Notes: generated by a model from the sequence alone, not told the origin. 64,000 nt of DNA from JAEVLT01 sp044598425 (GCA_044598425.1 CP172536.1:1116001-1180000); one strand, 5' to 3'. Shown: positions 43,258 to 51,913, numbered from the stretch's first letter. A program made the numbers and translations.

Positions 43258-44469
43258 ATGGATCCATTGGATATCTTAACAGACCTAGAAAATGTTGTCC
43301 CTTTTTTTCAGCCGATTTTTAGCGCTGATGAGCAGCGGGTAATGGGTTATGAAGTATTAGGAAGATATGTTTCTAAAGGTCAAGCAATTAGTCTAGGTTC
43401 TTTTTTTCACGATGAGCAAATTCCTGATGAATATAAAGTAGAAGTCGATCAACTGCTGCTTAAAAAAGCGCTTGAAAAGGCTTTGCAAACAAACAATGAT
43501 GTGAGCTTCTTCTTTAATCGCTCTGCCAATTTATTAATGCATGACCATGGAGAACCTTTTCTGAATGAACTGCTCGCTTTCGAGAAAAAAGGAATCAGTT
43601 TACAAAGAATTGTACTTGAAATATCTGAACACAACTATCAAGGAGATCTCGATCAATTTGACCATCTTTTGCAATACTATCGAACATACGGGATTAAAAT
43701 CGCGATTGAAAAAATGGGGAGTGACAGCCCTTATTTAGATCGAGTTGGTCAGCTGGAGCCGGATATATTAAAGGTAAATTTACACTCGTTAAAATCAGGA
43801 TCGAATGGAATGGCTTTCAATGATGTTTTGTATTCCCTATCGCTGTTGGCGAGAAAAATCGGTGCTGCTTTATTGTTTGAAAATATTGAGATGGAATACC
43901 AGCTGCAATTTGCCTGGAAAAATGGCGGCAGGTACTATCAAGGCTTTTATCTTTCTTATCCAAGCGATGGGTTTATCGATCGAGATTGCTTAAAAGACCG
44001 TTTGAAAGCAAAATTTCATGATTTTATTGCTTATGAAAAGAAAAAGCTTGAATCTTTTTATTTAACAGCCGAGGACTTCCAAGCGAAAGTACTGGAGATT
44101 GTGCAGAAAGCGAAAAAAACAACTTATGAAGAGTTGTTTGCGTTGTTAATTAAAGAAATGGACCATATTGCATTTCGGATGTATGTTTGTGATGAAGATG
44201 GCTTTCAAAAGTCTCCTAATATTTTTAAGAATCCAGAAGGCTGGGTTACACAAATGGAATATATTCAGAAAAATTGGAGTTGGCGGCCGTATTTTCTAGA
44301 AAATATCATTCGGATGCGCAATGAAAAAAAGGGAATTTTATCAGATTTGTATTGTGATATTGAAACAGGAGATACGATTCGTACCTTTTCGTTTCCTTTG
44401 TATGGAAATGACTACTTATTCATTGATATAGCTTATCAATATTTATTTGAACATGAAGAATTGCTGTAA
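43258..44469 (+). CDS. ykuI: EAL-domain protein YkuI, probably a non-catalytic c-di-GMP binder
   Basis: A 403-residue protein close to B. subtilis YkuI: an EAL-type TIM barrel (residues about 1-250), a linker helix (EKKKLESFYLTAEDFQ) and a PAS/Cache-like C-terminal domain (NWSWRPYFLENIIRMRN...). The EAL motif is E32-V-L. The DDFGTG metal loop is replaced by IAIEKMGSDS, which lacks the two Asp. Catalysis is therefore unlikely, while binding may persist. ATG at 43258 follows GATGGGGG; an ATG at 43240 lies in that site. Confidence 0.9.
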   Translation: MDPLDILTDLENVVPFFQPIFSADEQRVMGYEVLGRYVSKGQAISLGSFFHDEQIPDEYKVEVDQLLLKKALEKALQTNNDVSFFFNRSANLLMHDHGEPFLNELLAFEKKGISLQRIVLEISEHNYQGDLDQFDHLLQYYRTYGIKIAIEKMGSDSPYLDRVGQLEPDILKVNLHSLKSGSNGMAFNDVLYSLSLLARKIGAALLFENIEMEYQLQFAWKNGGRYYQGFYLSYPSDGFIDRDCLKDRLKAKFHDFIAYEKKKLESFYLTAEDFQAKVLEIVQKAKKTTYEELFALLIKEMDHIAFRMYVCDEDGFQKSPNIFKNPEGWVTQMEYIQKNWSWRPYFLENIIRMRNEKKGILSDLYCDIETGDTIRTFSFPLYGNDYLFIDIAYQYLFEHEELL

Positions 44470-44474
44470 GAAAA

Positions 44475-44500
44475 GCTAAGATATGAATTCTGATCGTGTA
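44475..44500. repeat. Dispersed 26-base motif, copy after ykuI
   Basis: GCTAAGATATGAATTCTGAT plus CGTGTA differs from the mhqR-leader copy at four positions. It lies immediately before the ykuI terminator. Confidence 0.5.
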
Positions 44501-44503
44501 AGA

Positions 44504-44555
44504 TGGGGGCTGTCCAAAAAGTAAGGTAACTGACTTTTTGGACGCCCCCTTTAAT
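44504..44555 (+). terminator. ykuI terminator
   Basis: GGGGGCTGTCCAAAAAGT pairs with ACTTTTTGGACGCCCCCT (one mismatch) and is followed by TTAATTTT. Confidence 0.85.
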
Positions 44556-44661
44556 TTTCCATTTTAAAAATTTTGTCTATTATTAGCGAACGAATTTGTC
44601 CCTGCTTTAAGACAATTATTGCTAAAATTGTCATTAGAAAACGGTCAAGGAGGAAGGGAAA

Positions 44662-45165
44662 ATGAAGAAACTGCTTGTCTTGCTATTTTTATTGCTCTTA
44701 ACAGTTATGCCTTTATCCCCTCAAGCAACTTTAGAAATGACAACAAAGAGCGATGTGTTTGCCTTTTTAAAAGCCGCTTACAAAGCACAAATCTCTTTAA
44801 GCGAAAAAGGAAGAACACCCCAAGAAATTAAAGCCGTTGTTAATCCTTATTTTTCGTATAATTATCAGCAGCTTTTTTGGAAAGCGAATATTGTGCAAGA
44901 AGGCGGCAAATTTTTAACATACGGGTCGGATTTTGCTCCATATTATATACCTTATTATCAATTCTCCGCAAAAACAAAAGTTGTGTTCCTTCGTGATAAA
45001 ATTTATGTGTTTGAATTTTTTCCTGAAAAATTGGACGGCCCAGTGGGGTATAATAGCCATTATGAAGGATTGCTTCTAAAGAAGGCGGGACCAAGCCAGG
45101 GCTGGAAAGTGGACAAGTACCTTTTTAACAATATCCCAAAGGAAATTATTGCGAAGGCAGATTAG
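44662..45165 (+). CDS. Secreted DUF3993-type protein, 167 aa
   Basis: The signal peptide is MKKLLVLLFLLLLTVMPLS with a likely cleavage near residue 20-22 (SPQATLEM). The mature part has VFAFLKAAYKAQISLSEKG, PYFSYNYQQLFWKANIV and an aromatic C-terminal half. It is probably a secreted protein of unknown function, resembling DUF3993. ATG follows AAGGAGGAAGGG. Confidence 0.75.
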   Translation: MKKLLVLLFLLLLTVMPLSPQATLEMTTKSDVFAFLKAAYKAQISLSEKGRTPQEIKAVVNPYFSYNYQQLFWKANIVQEGGKFLTYGSDFAPYYIPYYQFSAKTKVVFLRDKIYVFEFFPEKLDGPVGYNSHYEGLLLKKAGPSQGWKVDKYLFNNIPKEIIAKAD

Positions 45166-45375
45166 CCTTAGAGAGAACGCTAATCGAATGAACACGAAAA
45201 AAATCCATACAAAAAAATTTTTGTTTGGACAAAAAGTTTCGGGTATTTTATGCTGTTAATATTGGTATGTAAAAAGATGATTGTTAGATAATTACAATTA
45301 TCAATTAGGATAGAAACGTGCCAAAGGAGAACTATAATGGTATATGGTTCTTCTGTTCGAAAGGAGAGATAGGAA

Positions 45376-45612
45376 ATGTCGCAGCTGCAAGGTATTTTAA
45401 CACGGTTAAAAAACCTTCAAGAACAAGCTAATGGAGGGGAACCGGCACAACGTTATTTCGAGGTAAATGGTGAAAAAAAATGTCAAGTCACGTTCCATCC
45501 TAAAACGGAGACGTTTGAGCTAGAAGTTTACAACGAGAAGGAAAAACCAAAACGGTATCAATTTGATAATATTGATATCATTACAATTGAAATTTTCGAT
45601 CTTATTCAGTAG
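45376..45612 (+). CDS. ykuJ: YkuJ family protein
   Basis: A 78-residue protein (MSQLQGILTRLKNLQEQANG..., VTFHPKTETFELEVYNE) that matches B. subtilis YkuJ in size and sequence as I remember it; function unknown. ATG follows AAAGGAGAGATAGG. It is the first of ykuJ, a zinc-ribbon gene and darB in a row, but each has a terminator or gap. Confidence 0.88.
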   Translation: MSQLQGILTRLKNLQEQANGGEPAQRYFEVNGEKKCQVTFHPKTETFELEVYNEKEKPKRYQFDNIDIITIEIFDLIQ

Positions 45613-45638
45613 GAGCCTTTTTGGTTCCTATTTTCTTC
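45610..45638 (+). terminator. ykuJ terminator
   Basis: TAGGAGCC pairs with GGTTCCTA around TTTTT, followed by TTTTCTT. Confidence 0.7.
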
Positions 45639-45699
45639 TCACATGAAATTGTCCCAAATGCTTTGATACATAGAGGATGCTAAATGGGAGGTGAAAAAG

Positions 45700-45843
45700 A
45701 TGCTTCCAACTGTTAAATGTCCAAAGTGCAAGCAGGAAACAGAATTGGACAAGGTTTTAACCGCTCAGTCAAATCAGAATGTCATTTATGAATGTCCCTA
45801 TTGCCATTATCTTCAAAGGGATATAGAAACGAGCAAAGGATAA
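45700..45843 (+). CDS. Zinc-ribbon-like small protein, 47 aa
   Basis: ATG at 45700 follows GGGAGGTGAAAAAG. Two CxxC pairs occur: CPKCKQE at residues 7-10 and CPYCHY near residue 34, a zinc ribbon. It occupies the position of ykzF between ykuJ and the CBS gene in B. subtilis (from memory), but I am not certain of the identity. Confidence 0.75.
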   Translation: MLPTVKCPKCKQETELDKVLTAQSNQNVIYECPYCHYLQRDIETSKG

Positions 45844-45922
45844 CGGTTTCAAAACGGACATTCTCACGGAAACTATGATAGAATATAAATATGATATAAC
45901 AAAGATTGAGGAGTTTTCGGCG

Positions 45923-46381
45923 ATGATAAGTCTTCACAGTGGGGAATTTTTAGAAATTAGCATTCAAGATTTAATGATTCCTTCAGAACGGGTAGCACAT
46001 GTACAAATTGGCAACAATCTTGAGCATGCCTTATTGGTTTTAACAAAAAGCGGCTATACCGCTATTCCAGTTTTAGACCCTCATTATAAACTTCACGGAT
46101 TAATCAGCACACCGATTCTGATGGACTCTATTTTAGGGCTTGAGCGGATTGAGTTTGAGAAGCTTGAGCAAAAGCGGGTGGAGGAAGTTATGAATAAGGC
46201 GGTTCCGCGGGTAAAAACGACTGCATCGATGCAAACATGCCTTGAATTACTTGTGAATCACCCCTTCCTTTGTGTTGAATCCGAAGAAGGCATTTTTGAA
46301 GGGATTTTACCAAGAAGTTCTGTATTAAATCAATTAAATAAACATATCAAAAAATTAAACAAAAGTCATCAAGAGTCGTAG
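45923..46381 (+). CDS. darB: CBS-domain protein DarB (CbpB), c-di-AMP binding
   Basis: A 152-residue protein of two CBS domains: SIQDLMIPSERVAHVQIGNNLEHALLVLTKSGYTAIPVLD and KRVEEVMNKAVPRVKTTASM. B. subtilis YkuL/DarB binds c-di-AMP and in the apo state stimulates Rel and pyruvate carboxylase. ATG at 45923 follows GAGGAG nine bases upstream; an ATG at 45875 has none. The potassium channel subunit KtrC, another c-di-AMP target, is encoded at 52510. Confidence 0.88.
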   Translation: MISLHSGEFLEISIQDLMIPSERVAHVQIGNNLEHALLVLTKSGYTAIPVLDPHYKLHGLISTPILMDSILGLERIEFEKLEQKRVEEVMNKAVPRVKTTASMQTCLELLVNHPFLCVESEEGIFEGILPRSSVLNQLNKHIKKLNKSHQES

Positions 46382-46406
46382 CTCCCTTTTTGGGAGCTGT
46401 ATTTTT
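46380..46406 (+). terminator. darB terminator
   Basis: AGCTCCC and GGGAGCT arms around a T-rich loop, followed by GTATTTTT. Confidence 0.82.
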
Positions 46407-46433
46407 AACTTTTTACGGAAAAGAGGTACTCTC

Positions 46434-47963
46434 TTGAACGAGAAAGAAAAAAACGAACAGAGGCAAAAAAAGCAGACAAATCGGTCGCTTGTTTTAGCAT
46501 CGGTTATGCTTGCGATGTTTATGGGAGCGATCGAAGCAACAATCGTTTCAACGGCAATGCCGGCAGTCGTCGCGGACTTAGGGGGATTCAGGCTCTATAG
46601 CTGGGTTTTTTCAGCTTATTTATTAATGAACGCGGTGACAGTGCTGATCTATGGGAAACTTGCCGATTTGTTTGGACGGAAGCCGATTCTTTCTTTTGGG
46701 ATCATTGTGTTTCTTATCGGATCAATCCTTTGCGGATTCGCGGCGTCGATGAAGACGCTGATTATTTACCGTCTGATTCAAGGGTTTGGAGCAGGAGCGG
46801 TCATGCCAATTGCGACAACGATTGTTGGAGATATTTACACAAAAGAAGAAAGAGCCAAGATTCAAGGATATTTATCGAGCGTTTGGGGTATTTCTGCCAT
46901 CTCAGGACCTGCAATTGGCGGTTTGCTTGTTCAATACGTTAGCTGGCATTATGTTTTCTGGATTAATATTCCGTTAGGTCTGTTGTCTATGGCCGGCTTA
47001 TGGCTGTTTTTACACGAAAATGTTGAAAAGAAAAAACATCAGATTGATTATCCTGGCGCAATTTTGTTAACGATCGCCATCTCTTCGCTTTTGTATGTTC
47101 TCGTTGAAGGCGGGAGCGGCATTTCTTGGAATTCACTTGAGGCGATTTTCTTGTTCTCCGTTTTTCTTATTGCTTTCATTTTGTTTTTATTCCAAGAAAG
47201 ACGCGCATCGGAACCAGTTATGCCTTTTTCAATTTGGAAGGAACGGTCGATTTTTATTGCTAACATCACCTCCTTAACAACTGGGATTATGCTAATTGGG
47301 ATATCGAGCTTTCTGCCTGCGTTCGTTCAAGGTGTCATGGAACAGACGCCAATCATCGCCGGATTTACTTTGACCGCGATGTCCATTGGCTGGCCAATAG
47401 CTTCAGCCCTTTCCGGACGTTTGCTCATCAAATTAGGGTACCGGATTACTTCCATCATTGGCGGGATTGCGCTAATCCTAGGAAGCGTTGTTTTTGTCAC
47501 AATGACGGCAGCGACAGGGCCATTTTGGGTCGCTGTTGGCTCCTTTGTAGTTGGAATTGGGATGGGGTTAACATCGACTGCTTTTATTGTCTCCATTCAA
47601 AGTACAGTTAGCTGGCAACAGCGCGGAATTGCGACAGCCGCCAATATGTTTATGCGAAATTTGGGAAACACCATCGGAGCTGCACTGCTTGGAGGTATTT
47701 TAAACAACGGTCTGCGAAATTTCTTCAGCCAAAGCGAACGGAAAACAGGGGTTAAGTTAACAGTGGATTCAACCAACGCTCTTTTAAAAGAAGTGGATCG
47801 CAGCAAACTGCCTGATTCACTGCTTCAGGTTTTGCAAAACGGGCTTACTGTTTCACTGCATTCTGTCTATTTTGTCGTATTCGTATTTGCTGTGCTCAGT
47901 CTCATCTTCATTTTATTTATTCCAAAAAAAGAGGAAACAAAAGCGCAAGAATTAAGCAATTAA
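46434..47963 (+). CDS. DHA2-type (14-TM) drug efflux MFS transporter
   Basis: A 509-residue EmrB/QacA-type transporter: MFMGAIEATIVSTAMPAVVADLGG (motif D1), GKLADLFGRKPILSFG (motif A), RLIQGFGAGAVMPIATTIVGDIY, and about 14 membrane segments. It probably exports drugs. TTG at 46434 follows AAAGAGGTACTC. In B. subtilis the flavodoxin genes ykuNOP lie near ccpC; they are absent here, and this gene sits between darB and ccpC. Confidence 0.9.
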   Translation: MNEKEKNEQRQKKQTNRSLVLASVMLAMFMGAIEATIVSTAMPAVVADLGGFRLYSWVFSAYLLMNAVTVLIYGKLADLFGRKPILSFGIIVFLIGSILCGFAASMKTLIIYRLIQGFGAGAVMPIATTIVGDIYTKEERAKIQGYLSSVWGISAISGPAIGGLLVQYVSWHYVFWINIPLGLLSMAGLWLFLHENVEKKKHQIDYPGAILLTIAISSLLYVLVEGGSGISWNSLEAIFLFSVFLIAFILFLFQERRASEPVMPFSIWKERSIFIANITSLTTGIMLIGISSFLPAFVQGVMEQTPIIAGFTLTAMSIGWPIASALSGRLLIKLGYRITSIIGGIALILGSVVFVTMTAATGPFWVAVGSFVVGIGMGLTSTAFIVSIQSTVSWQQRGIATAANMFMRNLGNTIGAALLGGILNNGLRNFFSQSERKTGVKLTVDSTNALLKEVDRSKLPDSLLQVLQNGLTVSLHSVYFVVFVFAVLSLIFILFIPKKEETKAQELSN

Positions 47964-47991
47964 CATAAGGACACAATGGAATGGAGGATAG

Positions 47992-48888
47992 ATGAAATTG
48001 TCATCATTGTCTGAGTTTCACTTGCTGGCGGTGCTTGCCCAGGAAATGAATATGCGGAAAGCTGCTGAAAGGTTGTTTGTTTCTCAGCCGGCACTTTCCC
48101 AACGGCTGCAAACCATTGAAAAAGATTGGGGGGTTAAGCTGTTTATTCGCGGCCACAAAGGGCTTTCACTCACTCCAGCGGGCGAACAAGTCATTCAATT
48201 TGCAAATGAAGTATTGGAAATGCAAGAAAAAGTAAAGGAAACAATCGATTCAATGCAAACAGGAATTACGGGTACGCTAAAAATTGCAGTTGCCTCTATT
48301 GTTGGGCAAAATTGGCTCCCTAAAATTCTAAAAAAATATGTTGAAACCTATCCTCAAGTCAAAATTTCTTTGATTACCGGCTGGAGCAGTGAAATCTTGA
48401 AACATTTGTATGACAATCAAGTTCATATTGGAATCATCCGCGGCAAGCCTGATTGGAAAGGAATAAAATTCCACCTCTTTAAAGATCTTTTGTATTTGGT
48501 CGATAAAGAGATCTCTGAGCCTGAGCAATTAATGGAGACGGATCGGCCATTTATCCAGTTTCGAAGCGACTCTAATTATTATCAGGAGATTCTTGATTGG
48601 TGGATGCGTACGTTTAAAACTTCTCCAAAACGGACGGTTGTCGTGGATCAGATTGAAACATGCAAGCAAATGGTGTTTAATGGGATTGGCTACTCGATTT
48701 TACCGGCTATTACTCTTGATGAAGCAACTACGGAAATAGTTAAAGTCTCTCTTCTTGATGAAAATCAGCAACCCCTCAAACGGGATACTTGGTTATTGGG
48801 ATATGAATCAGCATTCCAGTTAAAGCAAGTACAAGCCTTTGTTGACTTAGTTAAAGAACAGACCGGGATTCAATTAATCGGACGATGA
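47992..48888 (+). CDS. ccpC: LysR-family regulator CcpC
   Basis: A 298-residue LysR protein: winged helix EFHLLAVLAQEMNMRKAAERLFVSQPALSQRLQTIEKDWGVKLF, then the periplasmic-binding-like effector domain (TGTLKIAVASIVGQNWLPKIL). In B. subtilis CcpC senses citrate and represses aconitase and citrate synthase genes. ATG follows ATGGAGGATAG; it begins 28 bases after the MFS gene and may share its message. Confidence 0.9.
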   Translation: MKLSSLSEFHLLAVLAQEMNMRKAAERLFVSQPALSQRLQTIEKDWGVKLFIRGHKGLSLTPAGEQVIQFANEVLEMQEKVKETIDSMQTGITGTLKIAVASIVGQNWLPKILKKYVETYPQVKISLITGWSSEILKHLYDNQVHIGIIRGKPDWKGIKFHLFKDLLYLVDKEISEPEQLMETDRPFIQFRSDSNYYQEILDWWMRTFKTSPKRTVVVDQIETCKQMVFNGIGYSILPAITLDEATTEIVKVSLLDENQQPLKRDTWLLGYESAFQLKQVQAFVDLVKEQTGIQLIGR

Positions 48889-48956
48889 TTTTGCTTGTTT
48901 TCGGCGCTTTTGTTTGCTAAAGTATTTTTGATCATACATATTGGAGGTTTTCAAAA

Positions 48957-49667
48957 ATGAAAATGATGGATGCAAATGAGATTATTTCTTTTATCCAAAA
49001 TAGTAAAAAATCTACACCCGTTAAAGTTTATTTAAAGGGACAGCTAGAGGGATTAGAGTTTGGCAAAGACGCAAAAGTATTTATCAATGGACAAACAGGT
49101 ATTGTTTTTGGCGAATGGGCGGATATTCAAGCTGTGCTGGAATCAAATAAAGATCGAATTGAAGATTATGTAGTGGAAAATGACCGCCGCAATTCAGCCA
49201 TACCGCTTTTAGATACAAAATATGTTAACGCCAGAATTGAACCAGGCGTAACGATTCGCGATCAAGTGGAAATTGGCGATAATGCCGTAATTATGATGGG
49301 AGCGGTTATCAACATCGGAGCTGTTATTGGTGAAGGAACGATGATTGATATGAATGTTGTGATGGGCGGCAGAGCAACGGTCGGAAAGAATTGCCACATT
49401 GGTGCGGGAACGGTGCTTGCAGGAGTGATCGAACCGCCTTCAGCCAAGCCGGTGATGGTTGAGGATGATGTTGTGATTGGCGCAAATGCAGTTGTTCTTG
49501 AAGGTGTTACAGTCGGCAAAGGAGCCGTTGTCGCTGCTGGTGCAGTAGTCATTGATGATGTCCCTCCGTATACGGTTGTTGCCGGAACTCCAGCCCGTAA
49601 AATTAAGGACATTGATGAAAAGACGAAATCAAAAACAGAAATTAAACAAGAGCTTCGCCAGCTATAA
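48957..49667 (+). CDS. dapH: Tetrahydrodipicolinate N-acetyltransferase DapH
   Basis: A 236-residue left-handed beta-helix acyltransferase. An N-terminal DapH domain (residues 1-85) is followed by hexapeptide repeats (AVIMMGAVINIGAVIGEGTMIDMNVVMGGRATVGKNCHIGAGTVLAGV split over residues 105-160). It acetylates tetrahydrodipicolinate in the lysine/diaminopimelate pathway. ATG follows GGAGG. A 26-base perfect palindrome separates it from dapL. Confidence 0.95.
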   Translation: MKMMDANEIISFIQNSKKSTPVKVYLKGQLEGLEFGKDAKVFINGQTGIVFGEWADIQAVLESNKDRIEDYVVENDRRNSAIPLLDTKYVNARIEPGVTIRDQVEIGDNAVIMMGAVINIGAVIGEGTMIDMNVVMGGRATVGKNCHIGAGTVLAGVIEPPSAKPVMVEDDVVIGANAVVLEGVTVGKGAVVAAGAVVIDDVPPYTVVAGTPARKIKDIDEKTKSKTEIKQELRQL

Positions 49668-49687
49668 TTCTTTTATAAAACAAACTT

Positions 49688-49713
49688 GAAAGCGTGGAGA
49701 TCTCCACGCTTTC
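49688..49713. terminator. 26-base perfect palindrome between dapH and dapL
   Basis: GAAAGCGTGGAGA followed directly by its exact complement TCTCCACGCTTTC, then TTTCTG. With no loop bases it is an unusually tight stem. It may terminate dapH partially or set the dapH/dapL ratio. Confidence 0.6.
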
Positions 49714-49736
49714 TTTCTGAAAAGGACGTGATAACC

Positions 49737-50864
49737 GTGAATCCATTTGTTAAAATCCGCCGGGATCTTCACAAAATTCCTGAATTAGGCTTTCAGGAAG
49801 TAAAAACTCAAAACTATTTGCTCGAGTATCTTCATTCATTACCGCAAGAGCGATTAACAATAAAAAAATGGAGAACAGGCTTGTTTGTCAAGGTGTATGG
49901 TTCAAAGCCAACAAAAACAATCGGTTATCGGACCGATATGGATGGTCTGCCGATTTCTGAAGAAACGAGTTTGCCATTTGCTTCGACTTTTCCTGACCGA
50001 ATGCATGCTTGCGGGCACGATTTTCATATGAGCATCGCTCTTGGAGTGCTGACTTATTTTATCGAAAATCAAATAAACGATGATTTATTGTTTATTTTTC
50101 AGCCGGCTGAGGAAGGACCTGGAGGGGCTGAGCCGATGCTGAAATCGGAGATTATGCAGGAGTGGCTTCCCGACATGATCATCGGCTTGCATATCGCCCC
50201 CGAATACCCGGTAGGTACGATAGCAATTAAAGAAGGACTTTTATTTGCCAATACTTCCGAGTTGTTTATTGATTTGAAAGGAAAAGGCGGGCATGCAGCA
50301 TACCCGCATCAAACCAATGATATGGTCATTGCCGCTTGTGCATTAGTCGGTCAGCTGCAGACAATCATTTCACGGAATGTAGACCCATTGGATAGTGCTG
50401 TCATTACAATTGGCAAAATAGCGGGGGGGACTGTGCAAAATATCATCGCAGAAAGAGCAAGGCTTGAAGGAACAATTCGAACACTGTCGCCAAAATCGAT
50501 GAAAAAGGTCAAGCACCGCATCGAGGCGATTGTCAGCGGGATAGAGGCGGGCTTTGAGTGTGAAGCTGCAATCGACTATGGCGCCATGTACTATCAAGTA
50601 TACAATCAAGCGGATTTAACAAATGAATTTTGCACCTATTTAAAGCAGCACACAAATGCAGAGGTTCTGGAATGCAAGGAAGCGATGACCGGCGAAGATT
50701 TCGGTTATATGCTGAAGGAAATTCCCGGATTTATGTTTTGGCTTGGGGTCGATTCTCCCTTTGGGCTCCACCACGCAAAATTAAATCCTGCTGAAGATGC
50801 GATTCCATTTGCAATCGCTACAATAACAAAATATCTTGCCTATAAAGGAACAATCTCGAATTAA
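49737..50864 (+). CDS. dapL: N-acetyldiaminopimelate deacetylase DapL
   Basis: A 375-residue M20 metallopeptidase-type enzyme: RTDMDGLPI, MHACGHDFHMSI (metal ligands), FQPAEEGPGGAEPM and HLHIAPEYPVG-like GLHIAPEYPVG, ending FGLHHAKLNPAEDAI. It removes acetyl from N-acetyl-diaminopimelate. GTG at 49737 is preceded by AAAAGGACGTG; an upstream in-frame start would run through the palindrome. In B. subtilis called ykuR. Operon with dapH. Confidence 0.94.
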   Translation: MNPFVKIRRDLHKIPELGFQEVKTQNYLLEYLHSLPQERLTIKKWRTGLFVKVYGSKPTKTIGYRTDMDGLPISEETSLPFASTFPDRMHACGHDFHMSIALGVLTYFIENQINDDLLFIFQPAEEGPGGAEPMLKSEIMQEWLPDMIIGLHIAPEYPVGTIAIKEGLLFANTSELFIDLKGKGGHAAYPHQTNDMVIAACALVGQLQTIISRNVDPLDSAVITIGKIAGGTVQNIIAERARLEGTIRTLSPKSMKKVKHRIEAIVSGIEAGFECEAAIDYGAMYYQVYNQADLTNEFCTYLKQHTNAEVLECKEAMTGEDFGYMLKEIPGFMFWLGVDSPFGLHHAKLNPAEDAIPFAIATITKYLAYKGTISN

Positions 50865-51019
50865 CAATCACCAAGGCGTTTTGTTTTATGCTTCTTTCTA
50901 AAGTATGGTAAACTAATAGAAAATAAAGGTAGCAAATCTCAGAAAAAAAAGCGTTTATTTATTTTGAAACAGGGCATCTTATTATAGGATGAGGGGAAAA
51001 AATGATAGTAAATATTTAT

Positions 51020-51034
51020 TTAAATTAATTATCA
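51020..51034. promoter_or_regulatory. Fur/PerR-like box upstream of the peroxiredoxin promoter
   Basis: TTAAATTAATTATCA agrees with TGATAATNATTATCA at about 12 of 15 positions, with a perfect right half. It lies just before the -35 box. Confidence 0.35.
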
Positions 51035-51041
51035 TTTAATA

Positions 51042-51070
51042 TTGACTTTAAAAAAAGTTTTCTTTATAAT
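51042..51070 (+). promoter_or_regulatory. Promoter of the peroxiredoxin gene
   Basis: TTGACT (51042-51047), 17 bases, TATAAT (51065-51070). Confidence 0.8.
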
Positions 51071-51078
51071 AATTATTG
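51064..51078. promoter_or_regulatory. PerR box at the peroxiredoxin promoter
   Basis: TTATAATAATTATTG matches the PerR consensus TTATAATNATTATAA at 12 of 14 specified positions and overlaps the -10 box and start site. Repression by PerR until peroxide appears is expected. Confidence 0.7.
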
Positions 51079-51236
51079 TTAAGGAATTGAGTTCAAAAGG
51101 CTTGAAGCCAGATTGGCTCTATTACATATGTATGAGAAGGCGCTTTTCGTGCAATATGTATTCTTAATGAATGGATAGCAAATGAGAATTGCTATTACTT
51201 ATCTCATTTTTAAATAAATAATTGGAGGGATTTAAT

Positions 51237-51785
51237 ATGCCAGAACGTATGGTAGGGAAACAAGCCCCACGCTTTGAAATGGAAGCAGTAATGCCAAATA
51301 AAGAATTTGGAAAAGTAAGCCTTGAAGAGAACATGAAAAACGGTAAATGGACTGTATTGTTCTTTTATCCAATGGACTTTACTTTTGTTTGCCCAACTGA
51401 AATCACAGCTCTTTCAGATCGTTATGATGAGTTTGAAGACCTTGATGCAGTTGTCATCGGTGCTTCAACAGATACAATTCATACTCACCTTGCTTGGATT
51501 AAAACGGACCGCAAGGAAAATGGTATTGGCGATCTCAACTACCCATTAGCAGCAGATACCAACCATGTTGTTGCTCGTGATTATGGTGTATTAATTGAAG
51601 AAGAGGGTGTAGCGCTTCGCGGCTTATTCATCATCGATCCTGAAGGCGAGATGAAGTATCAAGTTGTTAACCATAACAATATCGGCCGTGACGTTGATGA
51701 AACTCTACGCGTACTTCAAGCCCTGCAAACTGGCGGTCTATGCCCTGCAAACTGGAAACCAGGACAGGCAACTTTAAACGTTTAA
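51237..51785 (+). CDS. ykuU: Typical 2-Cys peroxiredoxin YkuU
   Basis: A 182-residue AhpC/Prx1-type peroxiredoxin: FFYPMDFTFVCPTEITALSDRY (peroxidatic Cys in FVCP at about residue 52), the DTNHVVARDYGV block, and the resolving Cys in LCPANWKPG. ATG at 51237 follows GGAGGGA. It reduces peroxides; a PerR-type site overlaps its promoter. ykuV, a thioredoxin-like gene, follows and may reduce it. Confidence 0.94.
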   Translation: MPERMVGKQAPRFEMEAVMPNKEFGKVSLEENMKNGKWTVLFFYPMDFTFVCPTEITALSDRYDEFEDLDAVVIGASTDTIHTHLAWIKTDRKENGIGDLNYPLAADTNHVVARDYGVLIEEEGVALRGLFIIDPEGEMKYQVVNHNNIGRDVDETLRVLQALQTGGLCPANWKPGQATLNV

Positions 51786-51806
51786 TGCTGCCTTTTAAAC
51801 AAAAAC

Positions 51807-51841
51807 AGGACCTAACCTGCTGAAGTGTTAGGTCTTTTTTC
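51807..51841 (+). terminator. ykuU terminator
   Basis: GACCTAAC and GTTAGGTC arms, then TTTTTT. Confidence 0.85.
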
Positions 51842-51913
51842 AACATCACAGAATGTCCATATCATTTTGATAATGGGTTTGGTCCTAGCATTCTACCAAA
51901 GGGAGGTTTTTGT

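Larger units (their letters stand above)
50865..51236. other. Region between dapL and the peroxiredoxin gene
   Basis: Contains the promoter, the PerR-type and Fur-like boxes, and a leader of about 160 bases with two imperfect stems (around 51122-51162 and TAGCAA/TTGCTA at 51177-51195). No gene is evident. Confidence 0.5.

Noticed and set aside
43113..43322. Frame overlapping the start of ykuI
   Set aside because: It has no ribosome binding site, overlaps ykuI in another phase and its product shows no family features.
50865..51236. Riboswitch in the ykuU leader
   Set aside because: The stems are weak and match no riboswitch class I know.
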